A DNA stretch of 64,000 nt from an uncultured Aquimarina sp. Its GTDB lineage: Bacteria > Bacteroidota > Bacteroidia > Flavobacteriales > Flavobacteriaceae. The translations under genes were made by a program, and so were the position numbers. Below the pieces are notes generated by a model. The model saw only the letters and a program-made list of their open reading frames with translations, ran no database searches and was not told the DNA's origin. How positions within the stretch are numbered: the stretch's first letter is position 1; the number at the start of each line of letters is the position of its first letter. The stretch covers positions 62,001 through 126,000 of the forward strand of contig CANNCQ010000007.1 of NCBI GenBank assembly GCA_947503135.1, written 5' to 3'. Of this stretch, positions 37,604-46,860 are shown piece after piece.

Positions 37604-38251
37604 TTATAATTGTGCTATAAAATCAGTGCTTATTTCTGTAAAGTCACTAAAAACATAGTCTGCTCCGGGTAAATTACTAGATTTCCCAATGCCAATTGCT
37701 GTCATACCAGCAGCTTTCGCAGCTTCAATTCCTGCGGAAGCGTCTTCAAAAACAACGCAATTTTGGGGTTTAATTCCCAATAGTGCTGCTCCCTTAAGGA
37801 AAACTTCTGGGTCGGGTTTTGCTTTGGATACATGGGTGCCGTCTACAAGAGTTTTAAAATCTTTTAATAAACCAACACGGGTTAAAATTTCTTCAGCATT
37901 TTTACTAGCAGAACCTAAAGCTATAGGTTGATTGTTTGAGTTTAAAAAGTTTAATACTTTAGGAACATCAGGTAAAATTTCTTCTGCAGTCATTTTACGG
38001 ATGTATTTTAAATATTCCTGGTTTTTAGAATGCATCCAATACTCTTTTTGTTCATTGGAAGCACTTATTTTACCTATTGCTAATAAAATTTCTAAAGAGC
38101 GTTTTCTAGAAACACCTTTTAGTAACTCGTTGTGTTTGTGAGTGAATTTAAATCCCAATTGATCGGCTAACTTTTTCCAAGCTCTATAATGGTATTTAGC
38201 CGTGTCTACAATGACCCCATCGAGGTCAAAGATGAATCCTTTTTTTTTCAT
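37604..38251 (-). CDS. pgmB: Beta-phosphoglucomutase
   Basis: 215 aa HAD-superfamily enzyme. It converts beta-glucose 1-phosphate from the GH65 reaction into glucose 6-phosphate. HAD motif I is FDLDGVIVDTAKYHYRAW, with nucleophile Asp9 and general acid Asp11 and the HxxW typical of beta-PGM. The cap has KGVSRKRSLE, motif II is LGSASKNA, motif III Lys is in HVSKAKPDPEVF, and motif IV is VFEDASAGIEAA. The gene is 2 bp after the MFS transporter gene and 132 bp before GH65. Confidence 0.94.
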   Translation of the reverse strand: MKKKGFIFDLDGVIVDTAKYHYRAWKKLADQLGFKFTHKHNELLKGVSRKRSLEILLAIGKISASNEQKEYWMHSKNQEYLKYIRKMTAEEILPDVPKVLNFLNSNNQPIALGSASKNAEEILTRVGLLKDFKTLVDGTHVSKAKPDPEVFLKGAALLGIKPQNCVVFEDASAGIEAAKAAGMTAIGIGKSSNLPGADYVFSDFTEISTDFIAQL

Positions 38252-38253
38252 AA

Positions 38254-39630
38254 CTATGCTTGTTTAGAATGGTAACTAATAGCTTTTTTGTCAGTAATCA
38301 GTAGATTACATAAACCAGCAATAATTAAACTTATACCTGCAACAAGCATTGCATTGATTGTACCTTCTCCAAATAGTTTATAGGTAAAATTAATTCCGCC
38401 AATAGCGGCAATAATTTGAGGAATAACAATAAACATGTTAAAAATACCTATAATAACCCCCATGCGTTTAGGGTTTACCACACTCGAAAGCATTGCATAG
38501 GGCATTGATAACATACTAGCCCAAGCTATACCTATTAATGAAAATGATAAAACCAACCACTCTGGTGATGGGATGTAATACATCGAAATAAAACCAAGTC
38601 CTCCTAGAATTAGCGAAATTAAATGAGTGTATTTTCTGTTAATGTTTTTCTTAGAGGTATACATTGCTAATAGTAATGCAAAAACCATAGAAGACAAACC
38701 ATAAATACCCATATAAAAACCAACACTATTTGAAGCTTGCTGAAAAGAAGTATTTGCAACTTCAAATGCAGCAGCTGCAGACGGTATATTCATATCGAAT
38801 AAAGAAGCATCTGGAGCAGGAGCCATAAATACAAATTCGGTTAACGCAGGATTTGTTAAACTCCACATCGTAAAAAAGGCAAACCAACTAAAAAATTGTA
38901 TTATTCCTAATTTCTTCATTGTAGAAGGCATGCTACCTATATTTTCAAGAATATCAGAAATAAAAGTATTTTTCTTTTTCTTCTCTTCTTCAAAAGCCTT
39001 CATATCCTCGGGAGGATATTCAGAAGTTGTAAATACCGTATACAAAATACTTGCTAAAAATATAATTGCACCTATTCCAAAAGCAACTTTTACGGACATG
39101 GGAACAATTCCTTGATCTGCAGCATTAGAAACTCCGAATTTTGAAACCAGCCAGGGCAAATAATTAGCAGCCCATGTACCAATTCCAATAATTAAAGTTT
39201 GTACCACAAAACCATAAGATCTTTGAGAGTCGGGTAGCTTGTCTGCTACCAAAGCTCTAAAAGGCTCCATAGAAATATTTATAGAAGCATCAAGAATCCA
39301 TAAAAAACCTGCTGCAATCCATAATGCAGGAGAGTATGGCACAAAAAACAAAGCAAGGGAACTTAATACAGCTCCAATTAAAAAAAACGGTTTGCGTCTT
39401 CCCCATCTTGGGCTCCATGTGCGGTCGCTTAAGTAACCAATAATAGGTTGTATTAATAAACCTGTTAAAGGTGCTGCAATCCACAATAAAGGAATTTCGT
39501 CCTTATCGGCTCCTAATGTTTGAAAAATTCGTGACATAAACCCACCTTGTAGGGCCATTCCAAATTGTATTCCTAGAAATCCAAAACTCATGTTCCAGAT
39601 TCCCCAAAAACTTAGTTTACGCTTGTTCAT
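38254..39630 (-). CDS. MFS maltose/oligosaccharide transporter (SLC45/GPH-like)
   Basis: 458 aa, about 12 membrane helices. The loop between helices 2 and 3 reads GYLSDRTWSPRWGRRKPF, characteristic of the sucrose/maltose (SUT/SLC45-like) branch of MFS proton symporters. It would move maltose from periplasm to cytoplasm for phosphorolysis. It is the first gene of the minus-strand run MFS-pgmB-GH65-GH31-GH13-GH13. Its upstream region has a palindrome and a direct repeat but no obvious TAnnTTTG promoter. Confidence 0.9.
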   Translation of the reverse strand: MNKRKLSFWGIWNMSFGFLGIQFGMALQGGFMSRIFQTLGADKDEIPLLWIAAPLTGLLIQPIIGYLSDRTWSPRWGRRKPFFLIGAVLSSLALFFVPYSPALWIAAGFLWILDASINISMEPFRALVADKLPDSQRSYGFVVQTLIIGIGTWAANYLPWLVSKFGVSNAADQGIVPMSVKVAFGIGAIIFLASILYTVFTTSEYPPEDMKAFEEEKKKKNTFISDILENIGSMPSTMKKLGIIQFFSWFAFFTMWSLTNPALTEFVFMAPAPDASLFDMNIPSAAAAFEVANTSFQQASNSVGFYMGIYGLSSMVFALLLAMYTSKKNINRKYTHLISLILGGLGFISMYYIPSPEWLVLSFSLIGIAWASMLSMPYAMLSSVVNPKRMGVIIGIFNMFIVIPQIIAAIGGINFTYKLFGEGTINAMLVAGISLIIAGLCNLLITDKKAISYHSKQA

Positions 39631-39685
39631 TAAGTAAAAATTAATTATTACTGTTTTGATATGATAAGCGAATCCTTTAAGTAGT

Positions 39686-39778
39686 ATTTAGATATAATGT
39701 AAATACTTTTTTAAAATTCTTATCAAAACTCAATTTTAAAGTAGAAAGTGAAAAATGTACATTTTGATATAGTGTAAA
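39686..39778. repeat. 18-bp direct repeat, 75-bp period, upstream of MFS operon
   Basis: 39686-39703 and 39761-39778 match at 16 of 18 bases (ATTTwGATATArTGTAAA). The start-to-start distance is exactly 75 bp, near seven helical turns. The pair lies 56-148 bp upstream of the transporter ATG and may bind a regulator. Confidence 0.6.
39752..39765. promoter_or_regulatory. Perfect 14-bp palindrome upstream of MFS operon
   Basis: AAAATGTACATTTT is a perfect inverted repeat about 122 bp before the MFS start codon and overlaps the distal direct repeat. It differs from the AACGTT-centred LacI-type sites near susC, so a different factor may bind. Confidence 0.45.
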
Positions 39779-39810
39779 GATAAGATTAAATATTTGTTAA
39801 TACCAAATAA

Positions 39811-39844
39811 AAAACCCCTGAAGTTCAATGTTTTCAGGGGTTTT
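39811..39844 (-). terminator. Terminator after the secreted amylase
   Basis: A perfect 12-bp stem (AAAACCCCTGAA / TTCAGGGGTTTT) with a 10-nt loop and a T-rich tail on the minus strand. It separates the amylase gene from the MFS operon. Confidence 0.85.
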
Positions 39845-39913
39845 GAGATGTTGTGTTTGAAGAAAATATAGATTTCAAGCGATTGAGAAACCTATATTTT
39901 CAACTTAAAGAAA

Positions 39914-42388
39914 TTATTTTTTTAACAGTTTTCCTGTCGTTAATATTTCATTTTCTTGTGAAATTTGGTAGAAATATAAACCAGAAGTGATTGAAGCGTT
40001 TGATAAAATAACGTTAAAACTATCAGTTGAGCTAGCATCTTCTTTTTGAGAAGTGATTATTTGCCCTAAGCTGTTCACTAATTCAAATACTACAGTTCCT
40101 GTAATACTAGCGGAAAGCGTAACTTCAAATTGATTAACAAATGGGTTAGGATATACATTAGCCTTAGGAGCGTTATTAGCTGTAATAGATTTTAAAGAAC
40201 CTGAAGGAAAATCGCTTGGAGGATTTGATAAAAACTGCCCGTTAGCATAATAAGGAGCCGTATTACAAGCATTTAAATCAGCTGTTTGATTACTGCCATT
40301 GTTATTGAAAATAATATTAGTACAAGGGCCAGGGACCTCGGTGCGGTACCAGTTGTTACCTATAGAAGTTGCTTGAATTCCAGGCCAAGGACCTGAAGTA
40401 TCCTGATTGTTCGCAAAAGTATAAGTATTTGTAAAACCTCTTACAAAAATAGTAAATGTAGCATCGTTGCCAGGAAAACTACTAGGCGGTGTTGATACAA
40501 ATTGACCATTAGTGTAATAAGGAGCATTGCTACATACATTTAAATCGGGACTTTGTCCGCTTCCGTTATTGTTGAAAACTATATTGGTACAATCTCCTGG
40601 AATTTGACCACTATACCAGTTATTTCCTAATGCTGTAAGTTGTAAACCAGGCCAAGCACCAGACGTATCTTGATTGTTTGCAAAAGTATACGCATTTGTA
40701 AATCCTTCAACAAAAACAGTAAAAGGACTATTGTCGTCGGTGTCCTGATTATTATTATCAGAAGGGAAATCGCTTGGAGGATTCGCTACAAACTGCCCAT
40801 TAGCATAATAAGGAGCCGTATTGCAAACATTTAAATCGTCGGTTTGATTGCTACCATTATTATTAAAAATAATATTAGTACAATCTCCAGGAACAACGCC
40901 ACTATACCAGTCATTACCTAAAGCAGTAAGTTGAAGACCAGGCCATGCTCCGGAAGTATCAGGGGTACTACCAAAAGTATATGCATTTGTAAATCCTTGA
41001 ACAAAAACAGTAAAAGGAGTACCGTTATTTACTTCTTCCTCTTCTTCGTTATCTACCACTTGGTTGTCAGAGCCACCTTGAGTCCATACAGCGTAATCGG
41101 TACCAGAGTTTCTTAAAACCCATCCATTACCATCAGGCGACCAGTTTCCACTACCTAATTTCATAGCAATAGTTCCGTCTCTACCATCAATATAAGCAGC
41201 ATATAAATCGTTTCTAGCTTCAGCTATATTCATTGAAGATCCTGCGAAAATGCGTACTCTTTTTCTGGTTTCTATTAAACCGTCTATAGTATCTCTAAAG
41301 CCTTGACTTTCATTAAAATAATGTGTCCAGAATACCATAGGTACTCCTGGGTGTGTAAGTATGTACGCATACCCTTTTCCTAAGTTAGTTTCCCCACCAG
41401 GGAAAATAAAATTAGGTCCACAACATTGTTGCGCAACCCCGGTATCGTGATTTTCTAAAAAAGTAACCGACTTACTTGGGTTAATTCCAACCAAGCCAGA
41501 AGCATTACCTTCAAAATCTCTTAAAAAGGATAAGTTATTAGCTCTAAAGGCATTTTGCAAACTTACTTTTAAGTTAAAATCAAAAGCAGAAGAGGATTGT
41601 TGAGTAAAATTCACCCAGTTATTAATTTGTACTCTACTACTTTCTAAAAGTTCACCAACAGCAAAGTAAGGTTGCGTAGCGTCGTTGTATTCTTTGTTAT
41701 ATATAGGATCGTACCCATGTACAAAGTCGTATCTCCATCCATCGTAGCCCAAGTCATTTCTTAAGAAATTCATCCAAGCTGTAATTTCTTGACGTACTTG
41801 AGGATTAAAGTGATCCAAATCTCTAGCAGCCGCAAAAGTACCGTTTGATCCATCGGCTTTCAAAGCAAATCCAGGTACGTAATCACTATTTATACTGAAG
41901 TTAACAGGTCCATTTACAAAATTACGACCTTCATCATCCGCAGTAATAAAAAAGGTAGGCCAGTTAGGATTTACGAAAGTTACAGCATCCGGAGATCCTA
42001 CACGATGATTAATTACAATGTCACCAATAACCTTTACGTCATTACTATGAAATTGATTAATTAAAGTGCGTAATTGCTGCTCCGTTCCATAGGCACTATT
42101 AAAGTTGAATAACTCACGAGGTAAGTATCCTTGTGGGGCAGCCGAGTCGCTAGTTGGTGGTAGCCAAACCATGTCAAAACCTGCATCGGCGATACGTTGG
42201 TTGTTATTCGATAATACTTGAAGCCAAGTGCTACCTGCGGGTTGAATATGTACATTCCAATCAAAGGCTTGTAGCATAACATCTTCATCTTGCGCTGTTG
42301 CGCTTTGGCTACTAAATATTAGCAGGAAAATAAAACCTATTATGCTTTTTAGCATATTTTTTGCTTTTTTAAATCGTAACGATTTCAT
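39914..42388 (-). CDS. Secreted GH13 alpha-amylase with three CBM26-like modules and T9SS sorting domain
   Basis: 824 aa. Signal peptide ends at SATAQ; the N-terminus may begin at residue 1 or at Met12, and both give a good signal. The GH13 barrel (residues ~32-430) has GDIVINHRVG, GWRYDFVHG (nucleophile), FAVGELLES (acid/base) and FLENHDTG (third Asp), like plant/GH13_6-type amylases. Three tandem ~85-residue modules follow, each with F-T-x-F-V-x-GFTNxYTF, WPGxQ, NNWY/NDWY, NIIFNNNGSxQ and DLNxC; they resemble starch-binding CBM26. The last ~80 residues are a T9SS type A CTD (VYPNPFVNQFEV ... GLYFYQI). It is exported to the surface or medium and opens up starch granules or glycogen. It is the only PUL enzyme here with a T9SS signal. 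Confidence 0.92.
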   Translation of the reverse strand: MKSLRFKKAKNMLKSIIGFIFLLIFSSQSATAQDEDVMLQAFDWNVHIQPAGSTWLQVLSNNNQRIADAGFDMVWLPPTSDSAAPQGYLPRELFNFNSAYGTEQQLRTLINQFHSNDVKVIGDIVINHRVGSPDAVTFVNPNWPTFFITADDEGRNFVNGPVNFSINSDYVPGFALKADGSNGTFAAARDLDHFNPQVRQEITAWMNFLRNDLGYDGWRYDFVHGYDPIYNKEYNDATQPYFAVGELLESSRVQINNWVNFTQQSSSAFDFNLKVSLQNAFRANNLSFLRDFEGNASGLVGINPSKSVTFLENHDTGVAQQCCGPNFIFPGGETNLGKGYAYILTHPGVPMVFWTHYFNESQGFRDTIDGLIETRKRVRIFAGSSMNIAEARNDLYAAYIDGRDGTIAMKLGSGNWSPDGNGWVLRNSGTDYAVWTQGGSDNQVVDNEEEEEVNNGTPFTVFVQGFTNAYTFGSTPDTSGAWPGLQLTALGNDWYSGVVPGDCTNIIFNNNGSNQTDDLNVCNTAPYYANGQFVANPPSDFPSDNNNQDTDDNSPFTVFVEGFTNAYTFANNQDTSGAWPGLQLTALGNNWYSGQIPGDCTNIVFNNNGSGQSPDLNVCSNAPYYTNGQFVSTPPSSFPGNDATFTIFVRGFTNTYTFANNQDTSGPWPGIQATSIGNNWYRTEVPGPCTNIIFNNNGSNQTADLNACNTAPYYANGQFLSNPPSDFPSGSLKSITANNAPKANVYPNPFVNQFEVTLSASITGTVVFELVNSLGQIITSQKEDASSTDSFNVILSNASITSGLYFYQISQENEILTTGKLLKK
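40195..41020 (-). repeat. Three tandem CBM26-like coding repeats
   Basis: Three units of roughly 260-290 bp with strong similarity at DNA level encode the starch-binding modules of the amylase. Shared stretches include GCATAATAAGGAGC and GTTTGATTGCTACC-like segments. They are joined by short Asp/Asn/Ser-rich linkers. Confidence 0.8.
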
Positions 42389-42478
42389 AATTCACGTTTT
42401 TTAATTAGTTATATGATTATTTGTTATCAATTATCTAATTTATGTTTAAAGTTGGTAATAAAATAATCACAAGATTAA

Positions 42479-42491
42479 CGAAAACGTTTGC
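42479..42491. promoter_or_regulatory. LacI-type operator upstream of the secreted amylase
   Basis: CGAAAACGTTTGC contains the palindrome AAACGTTT and shares 11 consecutive bases (CGAAAACGTTT) with the site in the susC promoter. On the minus strand a -7-like TAATCTTG (42470-42477) follows one base later, about 85 bp before the amylase ATG. Confidence 0.6.
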
Positions 42492-42540
42492 ATGTTGGTA
42501 ACTTGTTAGTTTATTTATGTTTTAAAATAAAATAAAGGAA

Positions 42541-43566
42541 TTAAGACTTGTTTGTAGATTCTCTTTCTATAAGTTCAGTATCAATAATCACTGTTTTGTA
42601 TTCTTCAACACCTTCTTCATGGTTTTCTAGTTTATGAATTAAAAGTTGTGCAGCGCGTTCGCCCATTTCATGGCCGTGTTGACTTACGGTCGATAGGCTA
42701 GGAATCATATGCTTGGATAAGATACCATCAGTAAAACCAATAACAGAAACATCATCGGGTACCGTTTTGTCTAATTCTTTAAGAGCTCTACAAGCTGAAA
42801 CTGCAAATAGCTCATTTACAGCAAAAACACCATCGATGTCTATGTTTTTTAGGAATTCTTCAATTTGGTAGTCACAGTTGTCAACGTCTTCTATTTTTAA
42901 AACTAATGTTTCGTCAAAGGGAATATCATAGGAGCATAGTCCCCTTTTGTAACCACGCGTTCTTAAATTACCAACACTTATATAGTCGACAGTTGTAATT
43001 AAAGCTATTTTTCGACATCCATTACGTAATAAGTGATTGGTTGCATTTTGAGCACCCCGTACATCATCAACAATAATTTTATCGCATACAATTTCGTCTA
43101 CTATACGATCGAACATTATTACAGGCATCCCTTGGTTTATAGTTTCTTCTATATGATGGTAATCTTCTTTTTGCTGCGTTTCTTTAGCTACAGATAATAT
43201 AAAGCCGTCAGCACTTCCTGCAGCAAAGGTTTCCATATTAATGACTTCTTTGTCAAAAGACTCGTTAGAGCTGCAAATAATAACATGGTATCCTTTTTCA
43301 TTAGCTACTTTTTCAATACCTCCAATTACTGTGGTAAAAAAGTGATGAACAATTTCAGGAATAATAACAGCTATAGTTTTTGTTTTTCTGTTTTTCAAGC
43401 TCAATGCTATATTGTTGGGCTTATAGTTATAGAGTTGTGCGAATGCTTTTACTTTTTTACGAGTGTCTTCGCTAATCTCTTGACTCCCTTTTAAAGCTTT
43501 TGATACTGTTGATATGGAGATGTCTAATTCTTTTGCAATATGTTTAAGTGTGATCTTTCCTTTCAT
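42541..43566 (-). CDS. LacI-family transcriptional regulator of the PUL
   Basis: 341 aa. The N-terminal HTH is a textbook LacI one (ITLKHIAKELDISISTVSKALKGSQEIS, shown by its first half), with the minor-groove hinge helix region YKPNNIALSLKNRKT. The periplasmic-binding-protein-like domain (residues ~60-335) binds an effector, likely maltose or a maltodextrin. It sits between the amylase and the divergent susC. Palindromes of the LacI half-site type lie on both sides and one in its own leader, so it likely controls susC, the amylase and itself. This replaces SusR, the activator used in Bacteroides starch loci. Confidence 0.92.
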   Translation of the reverse strand: MKGKITLKHIAKELDISISTVSKALKGSQEISEDTRKKVKAFAQLYNYKPNNIALSLKNRKTKTIAVIIPEIVHHFFTTVIGGIEKVANEKGYHVIICSSNESFDKEVINMETFAAGSADGFILSVAKETQQKEDYHHIEETINQGMPVIMFDRIVDEIVCDKIIVDDVRGAQNATNHLLRNGCRKIALITTVDYISVGNLRTRGYKRGLCSYDIPFDETLVLKIEDVDNCDYQIEEFLKNIDIDGVFAVNELFAVSACRALKELDKTVPDDVSVIGFTDGILSKHMIPSLSTVSQHGHEMGERAAQLLIHKLENHEEGVEEYKTVIIDTELIERESTNKS

Positions 43567-43575
43567 AAATAAGTT

Positions 43576-43587
43576 ATCGTTTTCGTT
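43576..43587. promoter_or_regulatory. Imperfect LacI-type site in the regulator's leader
   Basis: On the minus strand AACGAAAACGAT shares AACGAAAACG with the amylase operator. It lies 10 bp before the lacI start codon and may allow autoregulation. Confidence 0.4.
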
Positions 43588-43635
43588 GTTAAAATACTAA
43601 AATACAACTCTTGAGATTGTGTAGAAGAGCTTTGT

Positions 43636-43648
43636 TGCGAATTTCGCA
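43636..43648. promoter_or_regulatory. Perfect odd palindrome between lacI and susC
   Basis: TGCGAATTTCGCA, arms of 6 bp around a single T, in the 332-bp divergent region 43567-43898. It is probably an operator for the adjacent regulator or another factor. Confidence 0.45.
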
Positions 43649-43727
43649 TTTAAATTTGTAAAAAGAATATTATTTTTCAATGTTTTAAGTCTAATACTGT
43701 GTTAAACTCAAAAACTTATAAACACTC

Positions 43728-43740
43728 AAACGATTTCGTT
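43728..43740. promoter_or_regulatory. Second palindrome upstream of susC
   Basis: AAACGATTTCGTT has arms AACGA/TCGTT and is 28 bp upstream of the CGAAAACGTTTT site, close to three helical turns centre to centre apart (about 40 bp). Confidence 0.4.
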
Positions 43741-43761
43741 AGTATATTCGTAATATTTAAC

Positions 43762-43793
43762 TTGTTTGCGAAAACGTTTTAATAGTAACTTTG
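43762..43793 (+). promoter_or_regulatory. susC promoter with embedded LacI-type operator
   Basis: TTG (43762-43764), 21 nt, TAACTTTG (43786-43793) fits the Bacteroidota promoter consensus. The spacer holds CGAAAACGTTTT (43769-43780) with the perfect 10-bp palindrome AAAACGTTTT, so bound LacI would block sigma factor access. The leader to the susC ATG is about 100 nt. Confidence 0.7.
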
Positions 43794-43898
43794 TAAGCAG
43801 AAAGTGTTAAGTGTATTTATTGATTAGTTAATTATAATGTTAAAATTATGACAATATAATTGTACGACAATCAGTTAATAATAATCAATAATAAAACA

Positions 43899-46850
43899 AT
43901 GAAGATTATAATAAAACAACTACTGTACATTGCTTTTGTAGTGCCTTTGCTATTACAAGCGCAATCATCTGTGTTAGGAACGATTACCGACACAGATGCA
44001 AGCTTACCATTGCCAGGAGTAAATATTTCTATTTTGGATACTAATAGAGGAGCCGTTACTGATTTTAATGGTGAATTTAGAATTGAACCTATAACCGTTG
44101 GTCAAATTTTAGTTTTCGATTATTTGGGCTTTAAAACAAAAAAATTGGTTTATAATGGAGAAGAAACTTTAAATGTTTCTTTAGAAGAAGATGTTTCTCA
44201 ATTATCGGAGGTTATATTAATAGGGTATGGATCTGCTCAAAAAGAAAATGTCACAGGTGCGATTGCTCAAGTTTCGGAAGATCAATTCAATCAAGGGGCA
44301 ATTGTTTCTCCGCAGGATTTATTAAGAGGAAAAACAGCAGGTGTTCAGGTAACTAGTAGCGGAGGAGATGCAGGAGGGGGGTCTAGGATTCGTATTCGTG
44401 GAGGTTCTTCAATTAACGCAACTAGTGATCCGCTTATCGTTGTTGATGGTATTCCTTTAGATCAGCAAAGCATAGATGGAGTGAGAAATGTTTTGAATAT
44501 AATTAATCCAGATGATATTAAAGATTTTGTAGTACTTAAAGATGCGGCTTCAACTGCAATTTATGGATCTAGGGCATCAAACGGGGTAATTTTAATTACT
44601 ACAAAAAAAGGGAGAAAAGAAAGCCCCTTAGAAGTGGCTTTAGATTTTAAATATTCTTTTGGAGAAGTAATAAGAACAATTGATGTATTTAATGCTCCTC
44701 AATTTAGAGAGTTTGTAACAGAAAATGGTACTTCAGCTCAAGTTGCTTTACTTAATGAAAATGAGTCAATTAGCACTGATTGGCAAAATGCTATTTTTCA
44801 AACAGCAGTAGGAAATATTACAAACTTTACGCTTTCAAAAGGTTTTAAAAATACTACTATAAGAGCGAGTTTTAATCATTCTGATCAAGAAGGAATTCTA
44901 TTAACAGATTCTTTTAAAAGAAACTCTTTTAACACAACAGTTACACATGATTTATTTGATAGCAATTTGAAATTAAAATTAGTATCGAAATTAGCAGAAA
45001 CTAGAAACAGGTTTGCTGATAGAGGTAGAATAGGTAGTGCATTAAACCTTGATCCAACACGACCTATAAGAAATGAAGATGGAAGTTTTTTTACTTACCC
45101 TTTAGATGGTACAGAAACACAATCTCCTGTTAATGCAGTAGCAGCATTGGAACAGGATGATAATAGGGGTATTGCTCAACGAATGATTCATAATTTTAAT
45201 GCGGAATATGCTTTGCCTTTTGTAGAGGGTTTAAAGCTTAATTTAAATTTGGGTTTGGATTATACAGAGTCAAGAACAAGACAATTCCAAGATGTATTTA
45301 CGGTATTAACTAGAGGAGATGTACAAGGATCCACTTTTACAGGGGTTTCAGATGGATTTAATAGAAACCAATTGCTCGAAACTACTGCGAATTATACTAA
45401 GGATTTTGAACAAATTAATACCAAGATTGATGCGGTTGCGGGTTATTCTTATCAAGAATTTTTTAGAACAAGACGCTCAACAACAACTAGAGATTTTGTG
45501 AATCCTGAATTGACAGATGAAATTAGACCTGCACCTAGTACTAGTAGGAATTTATTGATTTCTTACTTTAGTAGAGTAAATGTGGAATTTTCTGATAAAT
45601 ATCTTATTTCGGGATCTTTAAGAAGAGATGGTTCTTCAAGATTTGGTGATGGAAATCAATTTGGAATTTTCCCGGGAATATCTGTTGGTTGGAAATTACA
45701 TAATGAACGATTTTTTGAAAATTTTAAAAGTTTAAATCAATTAAAATTTCGTGCGGGTTGGGGTATAACAGGACAACAGGAAATTTCACAATCGTTCCCA
45801 TTTTTATCCGTTTTTCAGCCGTCTCAAGATAGTGCAAGAGTGCAGTTTGGAGATCAATTTGTAACCACACAACGACCAGGCCCTTTAAATCAAGATTTAA
45901 AATGGGAACAAACTAGTAATTTTAATATAGGCTTAGATTTTGGTTTTTTTAATAATAGATTATCAGGAAGCGTAGATGTTTATGAAAAAAAGACCTCAGA
46001 TTTATTATTTGAAGTCCCGTTTCCTTCAGGTATTATTACGGCTAATAGATTTGTAGCAAACGTAGGTGAACTAACTAACCGTGGGGTTGAATTTAGTGTT
46101 AATGGAGACGTGTTTAGTTCAAAAGACTTCAATTGGAATTTAGCTTATAATGTAACTTTTAACGAAAACGAAGTAGATAGACTTACTAGTGGTAGTTCGG
46201 AAACATCTATACCAATTGCAGGAATTTCTGGAGGAAGGGGTAATACGATACAAGTACTTGAGGTAGGGTTCGACCCAACAAGCTATAGCACATTTAGACA
46301 GGTTTTCAATGCTGATGGAAGACCAATAGAAGGTGCTTATGTTGATGTAAATAGAGATGGAATAATCGATAATGAGGATAGGGTAACTGGAAAAAAAGCT
46401 AATCCGAATGTGTTTATGGGACTAACCTCTACGATGAATTACAAAGAATTCGATTTTAGTTTTACATTTAGAGGTGCTTTTGGAGGGTACAATTATAATA
46501 ATATTCAATCTAATGCAGGAAATATAGCTTCAGCCTTGGATACTCCTGGGAGTTTTGTAGTTAATCTACCTTCAGATTTTGTAAACACCAATTTTCAAGA
46601 ACCTCAATTGTTTTCAGATATCTACCTCCAATCTTCAGACTTTGTAAGGTTAGATAATGTTTCACTAGGATATACGTTTGATTTAGAAAAAGTAAAAATT
46701 AGATTATCAGCAACAGGTTCAAATTTATTGACAATAACCGATTACGATGGGTTAGACCCTGAGGTTGTTAATGGTCTTGATATTGGGGTAGATAATAATG
46801 CTTATCCAAGACCTAGGTCATATGTTTTCGGTGTTAATGTTAAATTTTAA
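43899..46850 (+). CDS. susC: SusC/RagA family TonB-dependent outer-membrane transporter
   Basis: 983 aa from ATG 43899; a TTG 39 bp upstream only lengthens the N-terminus. Signal peptide MKIIIKQLLYIAFVVPLLLQAQ, then the carboxypeptidase-D-like domain typical of SusC (VLGTITDTDASLPLPGVN ... AVTDFNGEF), the TonB-box region, the plug with VVDGIPLDQ and LKDAASTAIYGSRASNGVI, and a 22-strand barrel ending in aromatic VFGVNVKF. With SusD it imports malto-oligosaccharides, energised by ExbB/ExbD/TonB. First gene of the susC-susD-susE unit; 10 bp before susD. Confidence 0.95.
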   Translation: MKIIIKQLLYIAFVVPLLLQAQSSVLGTITDTDASLPLPGVNISILDTNRGAVTDFNGEFRIEPITVGQILVFDYLGFKTKKLVYNGEETLNVSLEEDVSQLSEVILIGYGSAQKENVTGAIAQVSEDQFNQGAIVSPQDLLRGKTAGVQVTSSGGDAGGGSRIRIRGGSSINATSDPLIVVDGIPLDQQSIDGVRNVLNIINPDDIKDFVVLKDAASTAIYGSRASNGVILITTKKGRKESPLEVALDFKYSFGEVIRTIDVFNAPQFREFVTENGTSAQVALLNENESISTDWQNAIFQTAVGNITNFTLSKGFKNTTIRASFNHSDQEGILLTDSFKRNSFNTTVTHDLFDSNLKLKLVSKLAETRNRFADRGRIGSALNLDPTRPIRNEDGSFFTYPLDGTETQSPVNAVAALEQDDNRGIAQRMIHNFNAEYALPFVEGLKLNLNLGLDYTESRTRQFQDVFTVLTRGDVQGSTFTGVSDGFNRNQLLETTANYTKDFEQINTKIDAVAGYSYQEFFRTRRSTTTRDFVNPELTDEIRPAPSTSRNLLISYFSRVNVEFSDKYLISGSLRRDGSSRFGDGNQFGIFPGISVGWKLHNERFFENFKSLNQLKFRAGWGITGQQEISQSFPFLSVFQPSQDSARVQFGDQFVTTQRPGPLNQDLKWEQTSNFNIGLDFGFFNNRLSGSVDVYEKKTSDLLFEVPFPSGIITANRFVANVGELTNRGVEFSVNGDVFSSKDFNWNLAYNVTFNENEVDRLTSGSSETSIPIAGISGGRGNTIQVLEVGFDPTSYSTFRQVFNADGRPIEGAYVDVNRDGIIDNEDRVTGKKANPNVFMGLTSTMNYKEFDFSFTFRGAFGGYNYNNIQSNAGNIASALDTPGSFVVNLPSDFVNTNFQEPQLFSDIYLQSSDFVRLDNVSLGYTFDLEKVKIRLSATGSNLLTITDYDGLDPEVVNGLDIGVDNNAYPRPRSYVFGVNVKF

Positions 46851-46860
46851 AATTACAGCT

